Source of the DNA: CAWDVH01 sp963805705 | GTDB lineage: Bacteria > Actinomycetota > Actinomycetes > Streptosporangiales > Streptosporangiaceae | Reading direction: 5' to 3' | Assembly (NCBI GenBank): GCA_963805705.1 | Contig: CAWDVH010000005.1 | Location: forward strand, 1,178,001 to 1,242,000 | DNA: 64,000 nt | Part shown: positions 44,423 through 52,589 of the stretch, in pieces | How positions within the stretch are numbered: the first letter of the stretch is position 1 | Layout: every line of letters starts with the position of its first letter | The notes under the pieces: model-generated | Database searches by the model: none | Seen by the model: the letters and a program-made list of their open reading frames with translations, nothing else | Told to the model about the DNA's origin: nothing | Made by a program: the position numbers and the translations under genes

Positions 44423-46534
44423 TTAGGTAGAGGCTGTCTCTGCCGCCACGGCTCGTTCCGGCTGCGGCTGGTATCCCTGCAGCGGGAAATGACAAGCCGC
44501 GATATGGCCGGGCCCGAACGACCGCAGCTCCGGCTCCTCCTCCGCGCAGAGGTCCTGCGCGAACGGGCAGCGAGTGCGGAACCGGCATCCAGACGGCGGG
44601 TTGACGGGGCTGGGCAGCTCGCCGGTGATGCCGACCTCGCTCTTGGCCCTGGCCGCCGCGGGGTCAGCCACCAGGATGGTGGCGATCAGCCCGGCGGTGT
44701 ACGGGTGGGCGGCGCGATGATAAATGTCGTCGCCTGAGCCGACTTCGACCATCTTGCCCAGGTACATGACGCCGATCCGGTCCGCCATGTACTTGACGAC
44801 GGCCAGGTCGTGCGAGATGACCACGTAGCTCAGGCCGTGGTCGGCCTGCAGGCGCTTCATCAGGTTCAGCACCTGCGCCCGGATGGACACGTCCAGGGCG
44901 CTGACCGGCTCGTCGGCGACGATCAGCCGCGGGTTCAGGGTCAGTGCCCTGGCCAGGCCGATCCGCTGCCGCTGTCCGCCGGAGAACTCATGCGGATAAC
45001 GCTCGACCGCCTGGCGGGGCAGCCCGACCTCATCGAGCAGCTCATTGACGCGATTGCGCTGCTCCTGCCGGCTGCCGATCTGCTGGATGGCCAGCGGCTC
45101 GCCAACGATCGCCCCCACTCGCATCCGCGGGTCGAGCGAGGAGTAGGGGTCCTGGAACATCAGCTGCAGGTCGCGCCGGTTCTTGCGCAGGTCGCCGCCT
45201 TTCATGCCGGCGATGTCGGTGCCGTCGAGCAGTATCTGACCCTGATTCGGCTTCTCCAGCGCGACCACGACCCGGCCGATGGTCGTCTTCCCGCAGCCCG
45301 ACTCGCCGACCAGCCCGAAGGTCTGTCCCGCGCCTACCGTGAAGGAGACATCGGAGACCGCGTGCACGCTGCCCACCTTGCGCTGCAGGATGACGCCCGA
45401 GGTGACGGGAAACTCCTTGACCAGATTGCGCACTTCCAGCAGCGGCCTGTCAGCGTGCCCGTTCTGGGCCTGGCCGTCCGGCTCGGCCACGTCAGCCGGC
45501 CGCTCCCTGCTCGTGATGCCCTGCGCGCCGACGTTGCTGGCCGGCGCGATCTCGACCGGGATCGGTCCGTCCACCGGGTGCCAGCAGGCGAATTTGTGAT
45601 CGAGGCTCTGGCCGGTCAGGGCAGGCTCATTCGTGCGGCACTTGTCGGTCGCCCTGCTGCAGCGCGCCGCGTACCGGCAGCCGACCGGCGGGTTGGCCAG
45701 ATCCGGCGGTATGCCGGGGATGTTGGCCAGCTTCTGGGTGTTGTCCTGGTCCAGCCGCGGAATGGAGGCGAGCAGCGCCTGAGTGTACGGATGGTGCATG
45801 TGCAGGAAGAGGGTGTCGGTGTCGGTCTCCTCGACCTGCCGCCCCGCGTACATGACGCTGACCCGGTCCGCGTGCCCGGCGATGACGCCCATGTCGTGCG
45901 TGATCAGCAGCATGGCCATGCCGAGGCGTGACTTGAGGTCGTCCAGCAGGGCCAGGATCTGCGCCTGGATGGTGACGTCCAGGGCGGTAGTCGGCTCGTC
46001 GGCGATCAGCAGCTTCGGCTCGCAGGAGAGCGCCATGGCGATCATCACGCGCTGCCGCAGGCCGCCGGAGAGCTGGTGCGGGAAGTCGGACAGCCGTTCC
46101 CTCGGCCGGGGCAGGCCGACCAGCCCGAGCACCTCGGCCGCTCGATCGAGCGCCTCCTTCTTGCCGACGCCGCGGTGCAGCCGGACCGGCTCGGAGACCT
46201 GGTAACCGAGTGACTTAGTGGGGTCGAGCGAGGTCAGCGGATCCTGGAAGATCATCGCGATGTCGTTGCCCCGGATCTGGCGCATCTCAGAATCCGGCAG
46301 GCCGACGAGTTCTTTGCCGTCGAGCGCGATCGAGCCGCCGACGACACTGCCGCCGGGCGGCAGCAGCCCCATGATAGACAGCCCGGTCATCGACTTGCCG
46401 CAGCCTGACTCCCCGACGAGCCCGAGAGTCTCACCGGGCTCGATGTGCAGGGTGGCATTGCCGACGGCCTGAACGACCGACTTGGTCAGCTGAATGTGGG
46501 TGGAGAGGTCCTTGATCTCCAGGACTGGGGCCAT
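44423..46534 (-). CDS. fused dipeptide/oligopeptide ABC transporter ATPase (DppD-DppF)
   Basis: 703 residues with two complete ABC domains in one chain. First half: Walker A GLVGESGCGKSMTGLS, signature LSGGLRQRVMIAMAL, Walker B KLLIADEPTTALD. Second half: Walker A GLVGESGCGKTTIGR, signature FSGGQRQRIGLARAL, Walker B RLIVADEPVSALD. Each ends with an oligopeptide-transporter cysteine motif (GCRYAARCSRATDKC ... CWHP and GCRFRTRCPFAQDLC ... CHFP) that in some relatives binds a 4Fe-4S cluster. A polar linker (about residues 330-365) joins them. It powers uptake by the DppB/DppC pores encoded on both sides. Confidence 0.94.
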   Translation of the reverse strand: MAPVLEIKDLSTHIQLTKSVVQAVGNATLHIEPGETLGLVGESGCGKSMTGLSIMGLLPPGGSVVGGSIALDGKELVGLPDSEMRQIRGNDIAMIFQDPLTSLDPTKSLGYQVSEPVRLHRGVGKKEALDRAAEVLGLVGLPRPRERLSDFPHQLSGGLRQRVMIAMALSCEPKLLIADEPTTALDVTIQAQILALLDDLKSRLGMAMLLITHDMGVIAGHADRVSVMYAGRQVEETDTDTLFLHMHHPYTQALLASIPRLDQDNTQKLANIPGIPPDLANPPVGCRYAARCSRATDKCRTNEPALTGQSLDHKFACWHPVDGPIPVEIAPASNVGAQGITSRERPADVAEPDGQAQNGHADRPLLEVRNLVKEFPVTSGVILQRKVGSVHAVSDVSFTVGAGQTFGLVGESGCGKTTIGRVVVALEKPNQGQILLDGTDIAGMKGGDLRKNRRDLQLMFQDPYSSLDPRMRVGAIVGEPLAIQQIGSRQEQRNRVNELLDEVGLPRQAVERYPHEFSGGQRQRIGLARALTLNPRLIVADEPVSALDVSIRAQVLNLMKRLQADHGLSYVVISHDLAVVKYMADRIGVMYLGKMVEVGSGDDIYHRAAHPYTAGLIATILVADPAAARAKSEVGITGELPSPVNPPSGCRFRTRCPFAQDLCAEEEPELRSFGPGHIAACHFPLQGYQPQPERAVAAETAST

Positions 46535-46591
46535 GCGCGGGTACTCCTCAGCTCAATGGGTGGAAACGTACGGCACGACGGGCGGAGCGTC

Positions 46592-47527
46592 TCAGCGGCG
46601 GCGCAGCCGCACATCGAGCGAGTCGCGCAGGGCATCGCCGATGAGGTTGCACGCCATCACGACCAGGACGATGGAGATTCCCACCGGGTAGACCAGCCAC
46701 CAGTCGCCGTCCTGCATGTACTGAATGCCGTTCGACAGCATGTCGCCCCAGTCCTGACTCGGGTAGTGCAGCCCGAAACCCAGGAAACCCAGCGCCGCGA
46801 CCGCCAGGATCGCATCGGCCACATTGAACGTGACGTTGACGATGATGACGCCCAGCGCGTTCGGGATCAGGTGCCGGTTGATCAGGCGCCGCCGGGTAGC
46901 TCCGGCGGTCCGGGCCGCCGACACGAAGTCCCTGGTCCGCAGGGTGAGCACCTCGCCCCTGACCAGCCGGGCAGGCACGAGCCAGGTAAAGGCACCGATG
47001 ATCAGGCTCAGGCTCAGGACCGACGCGCCGTACTTCACCGCCACGATGAGGATGATGAACAGGCCGGGGATCGACAGGAAGACATCGACGACGCGCATCA
47101 GCGTGGAGTCCACAATGCCGCCGGCCAGCCCCGCTACGGCTCCCCAGAGCGCGCCCAGGATGATGCCGAAGGCTGCGGCGATGAAGCCGACCTCCAGCGC
47201 GGCCTGGCCGCCCTTCATCAGCAGGGCGAGCTCGTCGAATCCCTCATCAGTGGTCCCGATCGGATGCCCGGCGCCCGGCGCCAGGTCCGTGCTGGACAGG
47301 TTGGTGTTGAGCACGTTGCCGTGGTACAGGAGCGGCCCGAGGAAGCAGAAGAGCACGAAGAAGAGCAGAATGCCCACGCCCACGAGGGCCAGCTTGTTCT
47401 GCGCGAATTCACGCAGCGCCAGCTTCCACCCGGTCTGCGGAGCCCCGATCTCACCGCCCTCGGGGGCGAGATTGGGGGCGCGAGCATCATCTCCCAGGTC
47501 GGGGAGCGACTGCGACAATTGCGACAC
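46592..47527 (-). CDS. peptide-type ABC transporter permease (DppC-like)
   Basis: 311 residues. It has the OppC_N region (WKLALREFAQNKLALVGVGILLFFVLFCFLGPLLY), six membrane segments and the EAA loop RTRDFVSAARTAGATRRRLINRHLIPNALG. A periplasmic segment with DLAPGAGHPIGTTDEGFDELALL precedes the permease core, normal for DppC. Its stop is 57 bases before the ATPase start and its own start is 28 bases after dppB, so it is inside the operon. Confidence 0.94.
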   Translation of the reverse strand: MSQLSQSLPDLGDDARAPNLAPEGGEIGAPQTGWKLALREFAQNKLALVGVGILLFFVLFCFLGPLLYHGNVLNTNLSSTDLAPGAGHPIGTTDEGFDELALLMKGGQAALEVGFIAAAFGIILGALWGAVAGLAGGIVDSTLMRVVDVFLSIPGLFIILIVAVKYGASVLSLSLIIGAFTWLVPARLVRGEVLTLRTRDFVSAARTAGATRRRLINRHLIPNALGVIIVNVTFNVADAILAVAALGFLGFGLHYPSQDWGDMLSNGIQYMQDGDWWLVYPVGISIVLVVMACNLIGDALRDSLDVRLRRR

Positions 47528-47555
47528 GGTTGCCTCCTAGTGTCCGTGCTCGCCG

Positions 47556-48503
47556 TCAGGCAAGCCTGATGCGGGGGTCGGCAACGGTCAGCGTGACATC
47601 CGCGACGAAGTTGCCGACGACGGTCAGGATCGCGCCGATCAGCGTATACGCCAGGAGCACGTTGTAGTCGACGTTGTTGAGGCTGTTGAAGAACAGCAGC
47701 CCGAGCCCCTGGTAGTTGAAGATGACCTCGACGATCAGGTTTCCGGCGAGCAGGGCCGGGATGGACAGGCCGATCAGGGTGACCATCGGCAGGCAGGCGT
47801 TGCGCAGCAGGTGCCGCAGCAGCACCAGGCGCTCGGGCAGGCCCTTGGCCCTGGCCGCCTTGATGTAGTCCTGGGCCAGGGTGTCCATCGCGGTGGACCG
47901 CATGTACCGGGAGAAGCCGGCCACGCTGAGCAGGGTCAGCGTGAGGACGGGCAGGGCCATCGAGTGCCAGTCCCCCATGACCACCCATACCGACGTGGAC
48001 TGGCTCGCCTCGAAGCTGAAGATCGGGAATGTCAGCGCGAACACCTGGATCAGGATCAGCGCCAGGAAGAACAGCGGCATGGCGTAGGTCACGAACGCCA
48101 GCGTGGTGACGACACCGTCGCCGAGAGTGTTACGCCGCACCGCCTGGTAGATCCCCACCGGGACCGCGATCAGCACCGCCAGCGTCAGCGAGATTGCCGA
48201 CAGGTAGAGGCTGCGCGCCCAGCGCTCCTGGAACAGGGCCGTCACGCTCTGGTTGGCCTTGTAGGAGTGACCGAGATTGCCGTGCAGCAGGCTGTTCATA
48301 TACGACAGGTACTGCGCGATCCAGGGCCGGTCAAACCCGTGCGACAGATTCCACGCCGCGATCGACACCCGGTTGGCCCTCGGCCCGAGGACGTTGACGG
48401 CCGGCGACGGGTAGATCGTGTGCAGCAGGAAGAAGATGAAAATCGAGACGCCCAGGACGACCAGCACCGATGTGATGAACCTACGGATGAGATAGGCGGA
48501 CAC
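47556..48503 (-). CDS. peptide-type ABC transporter permease (first DppB paralogue)
   Basis: 315 residues, six membrane helices, DppB/OppB family. The start SAYLIRRFITSVLVVLGVSIFIFFLLHTIYPSPAVNVLGP and the EAA loop QDYIKAARAKGLPERLVLLRHLLRNACLP are diagnostic. It follows the substrate-binding protein gene after a 136-base gap that contains a strong stem-loop. Its sister copy at 43459-44406 differs mostly in the second to fourth helices, which may alter substrate or partner choice. Confidence 0.94.
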   Translation of the reverse strand: MSAYLIRRFITSVLVVLGVSIFIFFLLHTIYPSPAVNVLGPRANRVSIAAWNLSHGFDRPWIAQYLSYMNSLLHGNLGHSYKANQSVTALFQERWARSLYLSAISLTLAVLIAVPVGIYQAVRRNTLGDGVVTTLAFVTYAMPLFFLALILIQVFALTFPIFSFEASQSTSVWVVMGDWHSMALPVLTLTLLSVAGFSRYMRSTAMDTLAQDYIKAARAKGLPERLVLLRHLLRNACLPMVTLIGLSIPALLAGNLIVEVIFNYQGLGLLFFNSLNNVDYNVLLAYTLIGAILTVVGNFVADVTLTVADPRIRLA

Positions 48504-48545
48504 CGCCTCGCTCCCTTCTCGCGCGGCGGCGCGATCTGTTGCGCT

Positions 48546-48589
48546 GACGCTCCTGTCTCTCCTGCTATCACAGGAGAGACAGGAGCGTC
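48546..48589 (-). other. perfect 19-bp stem-loop between the substrate-binding protein and dppB genes
   Basis: Arms 48546-48564 and 48571-48589 (GACGCTCCTGTCTCTCCTG and its exact complement) enclose a six-base loop. On the minus strand no T-run follows, so it is more likely an mRNA-stabilising or attenuating element that lets the binding protein be made in excess of the membrane proteins, as known for maltose and oligopeptide systems. Confidence 0.88.
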
Positions 48590-48639
48590 TAGTGCTCCGG
48601 GCCTACCAGTCTCGGATCGGCCCGGTAACCGGCGGCTAG

Positions 48640-50514
48640 CTACTTGGTGAAGTACCAGAACTCTGGGTTGAGCTGGTACTGCGTCAGCGACTCGAAGGAC
48701 GCCGGAGGACCGGAAATGCCGACCTTCCAGACCTCGATGTTGTCGACTGACGGCTGGAACAGGCTCGGCTGCTGCTGCGTGAGGTAGGAGGCCTCGGTCT
48801 TCACAGCATCCGCGTTGGGGGCGGTGGTCGACGCCGAGATCAGCTGGTCGGCCTTGGAGTCGGAATACAGGCCGATGTTGAACGACCCGTTGGTGTTGAA
48901 GATTCCGTTCGTCGTCGGGTACGTCGAGATGCTGAACCCGCCGAAGTCCTCCATCGCCCAGTCGTTGATCGTCTTCGGCGATGCACCGTCGTAGTAGGTA
49001 GCGATCATGTGGTTGAAGTTGTCGGCCTTGAGCGTGATGTCGAAGCCGGCCTTCTTGGCCTGCGAGACCAGGTCAGTGATCTGCTGGCCGATGATCGCCG
49101 GGCTGGTGTTGTAGATCAGGTTGAACGCGAGCTTGGTGCCCGCCGGGATTCCGGCGCCGCACTCATTCGCGCCCGAGCCCGCCTTGGCGCACACGTCCGT
49201 GCCGCCGGCATTGACGGTCCAGCCATGCGACTTCAGCAGGTTGGTCGCAGCCGACACGCTGAACGGGTACGGGTTATTGGTGGCGTTGGCCGGGGTGTAC
49301 TGGCTCGGCGGGAGCGCCGGGACAGGTCCGTAGCCAGGGCCGCCGGCGCCGTGGAAGAACGCCTTGATGTAGCCCTGCTGGTCCTCCAGGTGCGCGAACG
49401 CCTGGCGGATGTAGAGCTGCTTGATGATGTTGTTGAAGTTGCCGGTCGTGTCCTTGAAGTTATAGGTCACGTAGTTGAAGCCGAAGCCCGGGTAGCCGAA
49501 GACGTTGTAGGTGCTCTTGATGGAGTCCACCTGCGGAACGTCCGTCAGCGGCACGTAGCCCACGTCGATGCTGCCCGACTTGACCGCGTTGAACTCGGCC
49601 GTGTCAGAGGTGAACGGCACAGCCGACAGGGTCGAGACCTTCGTCGCGTGCGGGCCGCTGTACACCGAGTTCGGTGACATCGTGAAGGCGCCGGTGGTGT
49701 TGTTGAACGACGTCAGCTTGTACGGGCCGTCCACGGTCTGCCAGAGCGGGTTGCTCGCGTACGTCGTGACCGCCTTGGACTGTGACGACAGGAAGTCGTA
49801 GATCTTCTTGGCGTTGGCCGGGTTGCTGAAGTCCAGGATCGGGCCGTTAGCCGAGGCCTTGGCCCAGGCCTGGGCCGGCAGCGGAATGACGGAGGCCAGG
49901 TCGTCCTCGAAGAACCAGACCGGGTTGACCGCCGCGTTCAGGTTCAGGACCAGCGTCTGGTTGCTCGGGGTGGACATGCTGGTGATCTGGTCGGGGATGC
50001 CGAGCTTCGGGGTGTAGTTCCCCCAGTTCGAGGGGTTCTCCTTGACCGCGGCCTTGAGCAGGTCGATGTAGAACTCGGCGTCCTTGGCCGTGATGGCCGT
50101 GCCATCCGACCACTTCCAGTTCTTCAGCGTGATCGAGACGGTCTTGTCGCCGTTGGTCCAGGTAGGATCGCCGGCCAGGCTCATCGCCGGGTCTTCCTTC
50201 TGCGTGGAGCCGTTCGGGAACCAGTTCATCGGCCGCCACATCTCGTACTGGAACGAGTAGGCGGTGTACACCGAGCTATTGGCACCGGGCGTGACAGGGA
50301 AGATCCAGGTCGGCGTGGCGTTGGGCTGCTGAGCCACCGTGACCGTGCCGACGTGCGCCGTGCCCGTCTGGGCCGGGACGCTGCCGAAAGCACCCGAGGG
50401 GCTCTCGTTGGTGGATTGGCTGCTGCTGCCGCTACTTCCGCCACAGGCGGCTAGCGCGGTAGCGCCGACCGCGGCAAGCACCGCGATCTTAAGGGCCGGA
50501 CGCGCGATTCTCAT
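48640..50514 (-). CDS. ABC transporter substrate-binding lipoprotein (peptide type, SBP family 5)
   Basis: 624 residues, exported. The signal peptide MRIARPALKIAVLAAVGATALAACGGSS has a lipobox LAAC with Cys24, so the protein is anchored outside the membrane. The long two-lobed domain shows DPAMSLAGDPTWTNGDKTVSITLKNWKWSDGTAITAKDAEFYIDLLK, the family 5 signature, and ends RSxxQYQLNPEFWYFTK-like. It is the promoter-proximal gene of the operon with two DppB, one DppC and a fused ATPase. The ligand (peptide, nickel-chelate or sugar oligomer) cannot be read from sequence. Confidence 0.94.
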   Translation of the reverse strand: MRIARPALKIAVLAAVGATALAACGGSSGSSSQSTNESPSGAFGSVPAQTGTAHVGTVTVAQQPNATPTWIFPVTPGANSSVYTAYSFQYEMWRPMNWFPNGSTQKEDPAMSLAGDPTWTNGDKTVSITLKNWKWSDGTAITAKDAEFYIDLLKAAVKENPSNWGNYTPKLGIPDQITSMSTPSNQTLVLNLNAAVNPVWFFEDDLASVIPLPAQAWAKASANGPILDFSNPANAKKIYDFLSSQSKAVTTYASNPLWQTVDGPYKLTSFNNTTGAFTMSPNSVYSGPHATKVSTLSAVPFTSDTAEFNAVKSGSIDVGYVPLTDVPQVDSIKSTYNVFGYPGFGFNYVTYNFKDTTGNFNNIIKQLYIRQAFAHLEDQQGYIKAFFHGAGGPGYGPVPALPPSQYTPANATNNPYPFSVSAATNLLKSHGWTVNAGGTDVCAKAGSGANECGAGIPAGTKLAFNLIYNTSPAIIGQQITDLVSQAKKAGFDITLKADNFNHMIATYYDGASPKTINDWAMEDFGGFSISTYPTTNGIFNTNGSFNIGLYSDSKADQLISASTTAPNADAVKTEASYLTQQQPSLFQPSVDNIEVWKVGISGPPASFESLTQYQLNPEFWYFTK

Positions 50515-50867
50515 CGATCTCCCTCGCTCTCGTGGCGGTCACGGGCTCGCCGGCGATCCGGGTGCCCGCCCCCGCCCGTGAATGTCTGCAGTCGAGTCAT
50601 CGCTCGCCGCCTTTCTGTCGTGGCCGCCGATCACAGTGATGCACGCCGGGGCGGTGGCCCTGGCCGGCGGTAGCCGAAGCGTAGGGTTACTCAAGTAGCG
50701 AACCTGGGCCGAAGATGTCACAAGTTGTTATCGATGTCAGTTCAACCACCCTGCACGACCGGGCCGGGCAATGTCATGTTTTCGGCGCGAGCGGGCCACG
50801 ACGTGCCCCGAGCGAGGCTCCCCGTCGTCCCGCGCGTCCCGCCTGCCCCTGGCCTACTGTGACGGAG
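50515..50867. other. 353-bp intergenic region upstream of the transporter operon
   Basis: This gap holds the promoter region of the substrate-binding protein gene and the 3' flank of fabI. It is AT-richer around 50695-50760 (GTCACAAGTTGTTATCGATGTCAG), a probable promoter area, but I cannot fix -10 and -35 boxes. No gene, hairpin or operator is convincing. Confidence 0.4.
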
Positions 50868-50911
50868 CGTGACGTTACCCGAGCATTGCCGTGACGTTAC
50901 CCGCCCATTGC
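50868..50911. repeat. 22-bp duplication at the stop codon of fabI
   Basis: CGTGACGTTACCCG-GCATTGC-type units occur at 50868-50889 and 50890-50911, differing in two bases. The second copy contains the fabI stop codon and its last codons, so the first copy is a duplicate of the gene end. Confidence 0.88.
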
Positions 50912-51661
50912 GTGTACTCCCCCGTCGACATGCACGATCTCGCCGGTCGTCGCCGGGAACCAGCCCGACAGCAGCGCCACGCAGCCGCGCGCGGCCGGCT
51001 CGGGGTCGGCCAGATTCCAGCCGAGCGGGGCCCGCTCAGCCCACAGGCCCTCGAAGCGCTCAAAGCCGGGGATGCTGCCGGCAGCGATCGTCTTCAGCGG
51101 GCCGGCCGACACCAGGTTGACCCGGATCCCGCGCGGCCCGAGATCGCGGGCCAGGTAGCGGGCGCAGGACTCCAGGGCGGCCTTCGACACTCCCATCCAG
51201 TCGTAGGCGGGCCACGCCCGGCTCGCGTCGAAGTCCAGCCCGACGATCGCCCCTCCGTCGCCCATCAGCGGCAGTGCCGCCATAGCCAGGGCCTTGAGCG
51301 AGTAGGCCGAGACGTGCACGGCCGCGGCCACGTCCTCCCACGGGGTGTGCAGGAAGTTGCCGCCGAGCGCCGACGCGGGGGCGTTCGCGATGGCGTGCAC
51401 CACCCCGTCGAGCCCGTCCACGTGCTCGCCGACGCGCTGGGCGAGCGATTCCAGCTGCGCGGTGTCGGTCACGTCGAGCTCAAGCACCGGCGGCGGGTCC
51501 GGCAGCCGCCTGGCGATCCGCTCCACGAGGCTCAGCCGCCCGAAGCCGGTCAGCACGACGGTCGCGCCCTCCTGCTGGGCGATCCTGGCCACGTGGAAGG
51601 CGATCGAGGAGGCCGTGAGCACTCCGGTGACCAGCAGCCGCTTGCCGTCGAGGATTCCCAT
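50897..51661 (-). CDS. fabI: enoyl-[acyl-carrier-protein] reductase FabI (InhA-type)
   Basis: 254 residues from ATG at 51661; the frame is open far upstream through fabG but the family start is MGILDGKRLLVTGVLTASSIAFHVA. It reduces enoyl-ACP with NADH in type II fatty-acid synthesis. Catalytic Tyr153 and Lys160 lie in AYDWMGVSKAALES, matching InhA Tyr158/Lys165; GLDFDASRAWPAYDWMGV and LVSAGPLKTIAAGSIPGF correspond to InhA NAD and substrate-loop regions, and it ends WFPATTGEIVHVDGG. It is downstream of fabG with a repeat-filled 125-base spacer, like mabA-inhA of mycobacteria. Confidence 0.94.
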   Translation of the reverse strand: MGILDGKRLLVTGVLTASSIAFHVARIAQQEGATVVLTGFGRLSLVERIARRLPDPPPVLELDVTDTAQLESLAQRVGEHVDGLDGVVHAIANAPASALGGNFLHTPWEDVAAAVHVSAYSLKALAMAALPLMGDGGAIVGLDFDASRAWPAYDWMGVSKAALESCARYLARDLGPRGIRVNLVSAGPLKTIAAGSIPGFERFEGLWAERAPLGWNLADPEPAARGCVALLSGWFPATTGEIVHVDGGVHAMGG

Positions 51662-51699
51662 CGCGTGTTCCCTTCGCCGCCGGAGCGCCAGGCGCCCGG

Positions 51700-51797
51700 A
51701 CCCGTGCTCAGTGACCCATGTGCTCAGTGACCCTGTGACCCATGACCCCTGTGACCCGTGACCCATGTGTCCCGTGACCCATGTGCTCAGTGACCCA
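51700..51797. repeat. minisatellite at the 3' end of fabG
   Basis: On the minus strand the words GGGTCAC, ATGGGTCAC and TGAGCAC recur; GGGTCA is found eight times in about 95 bases. The first copy contains the last codons and stop of fabG (GGTCACTGAGCAC), and ATGTGCTCAGTGACCC on the plus strand occurs at 51719 and again at 51781. The array fills almost the whole spacer before fabI and keeps an open frame. Confidence 0.9.
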
Positions 51798-52491
51798 TCC
51801 CCAGGCCGCCGTCCACCGGGAGCACAGCTCCGGTGATGTACGCCGCATCTGATCCGGCCAGGAACGCTACTGCCCCCGCGACCTCGTCGGCGGACGCGTA
51901 GCGCCCCAGCGGGACGCCGGTCAGGATGGCCTTCTTCTTGTCTTCGGGCAGCGCGGCCGTCATGTCGGTATCGACGAATCCCGGTGCGACCACGTTGACG
52001 GTGATGCTGCGCGTCCCGAGCTCGCGCGCCAGCGAGCGGCCCAGCCCGATCAGGCCCGCCTTGGATGCCGCGTAGTTGGCCTGACCGCCCGAGCCGAGCA
52101 GCCCCACCACCGATGAGATGAAGATGATCCGCCCGCGCCGCATCCGGATCATGCCGCGCACCGCCCGCTTGGCGACCCGGTAGGCGCCCGTCAGGTTCGT
52201 GTCGAGCACCCCGGCGAAGTCGTCCTCGCTCATCAGCGCGAGCAGCTGGTCGCGGGTGATTCCGGCGTTGGCCACCAGCACCTCGACCGGCCCGTGCGCC
52301 GCCTCGGCGGTCGTGAAGGCCGCATCCACGGCGGCCGCGTCTCGCACGTCGCAGGTGGCGACCGTCAGCCCGGGTACCGCCTCGCCCGAGCGGGAGGTGA
52401 TGGTCACCCCGTCGCCATCGGCGGCGAACCTGCGGGCGATGGCCAGCCCGATCCCGCGGTTGCCGCCGGTCACCAGAACGGATCGGCTCAT
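51787..52491 (-). CDS. fabG: 3-oxoacyl-[acyl-carrier-protein] reductase FabG (MabA-like)
   Basis: 234 residues from ATG at 52491, with GGAGG 13 bases upstream; GTG at 52512 would add seven residues. Short-chain dehydrogenase: NADPH motif TGGNRGIG (8-15), VLVANAGITRDQLL and the triad Ser127, Tyr140, Lys144 (ISSVVGLLGSGGQANYAASKAG). It ends AYITGAVLPVDGGLGMGH. It reduces beta-ketoacyl-ACP and is paired with fabI downstream, as in the mabA-inhA operon. The divergent neighbour is tldD. Confidence 0.95.
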   Translation of the reverse strand: MSRSVLVTGGNRGIGLAIARRFAADGDGVTITSRSGEAVPGLTVATCDVRDAAAVDAAFTTAEAAHGPVEVLVANAGITRDQLLALMSEDDFAGVLDTNLTGAYRVAKRAVRGMIRMRRGRIIFISSVVGLLGSGGQANYAASKAGLIGLGRSLARELGTRSITVNVVAPGFVDTDMTAALPEDKKKAILTGVPLGRYASADEVAGAVAFLAGSDAAYITGAVLPVDGGLGMGH

Positions 52492-52589
52492 CTGCGGTGA
52501 TACCTCCAGCACAGCGGGGACATCGGTAGCGGTTCTGGCGAGCGTACCGGCCCTGACGGCCCGCCGCTGGCATGAGATAGGTTCCTTCC

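Noticed and set aside
51700..51797. CRISPR array
   Set aside because: Units are 7-17 bases, contiguous, without spacers, and derive from the fabG stop region; no cas genes are near.
50897..52573. Possible fabG-fabI fusion through one open frame
   Set aside because: The frame is open across the fabG region only in a different phase from FabG; the repeat spacer encodes no domain and fabI has its own family-typical start.
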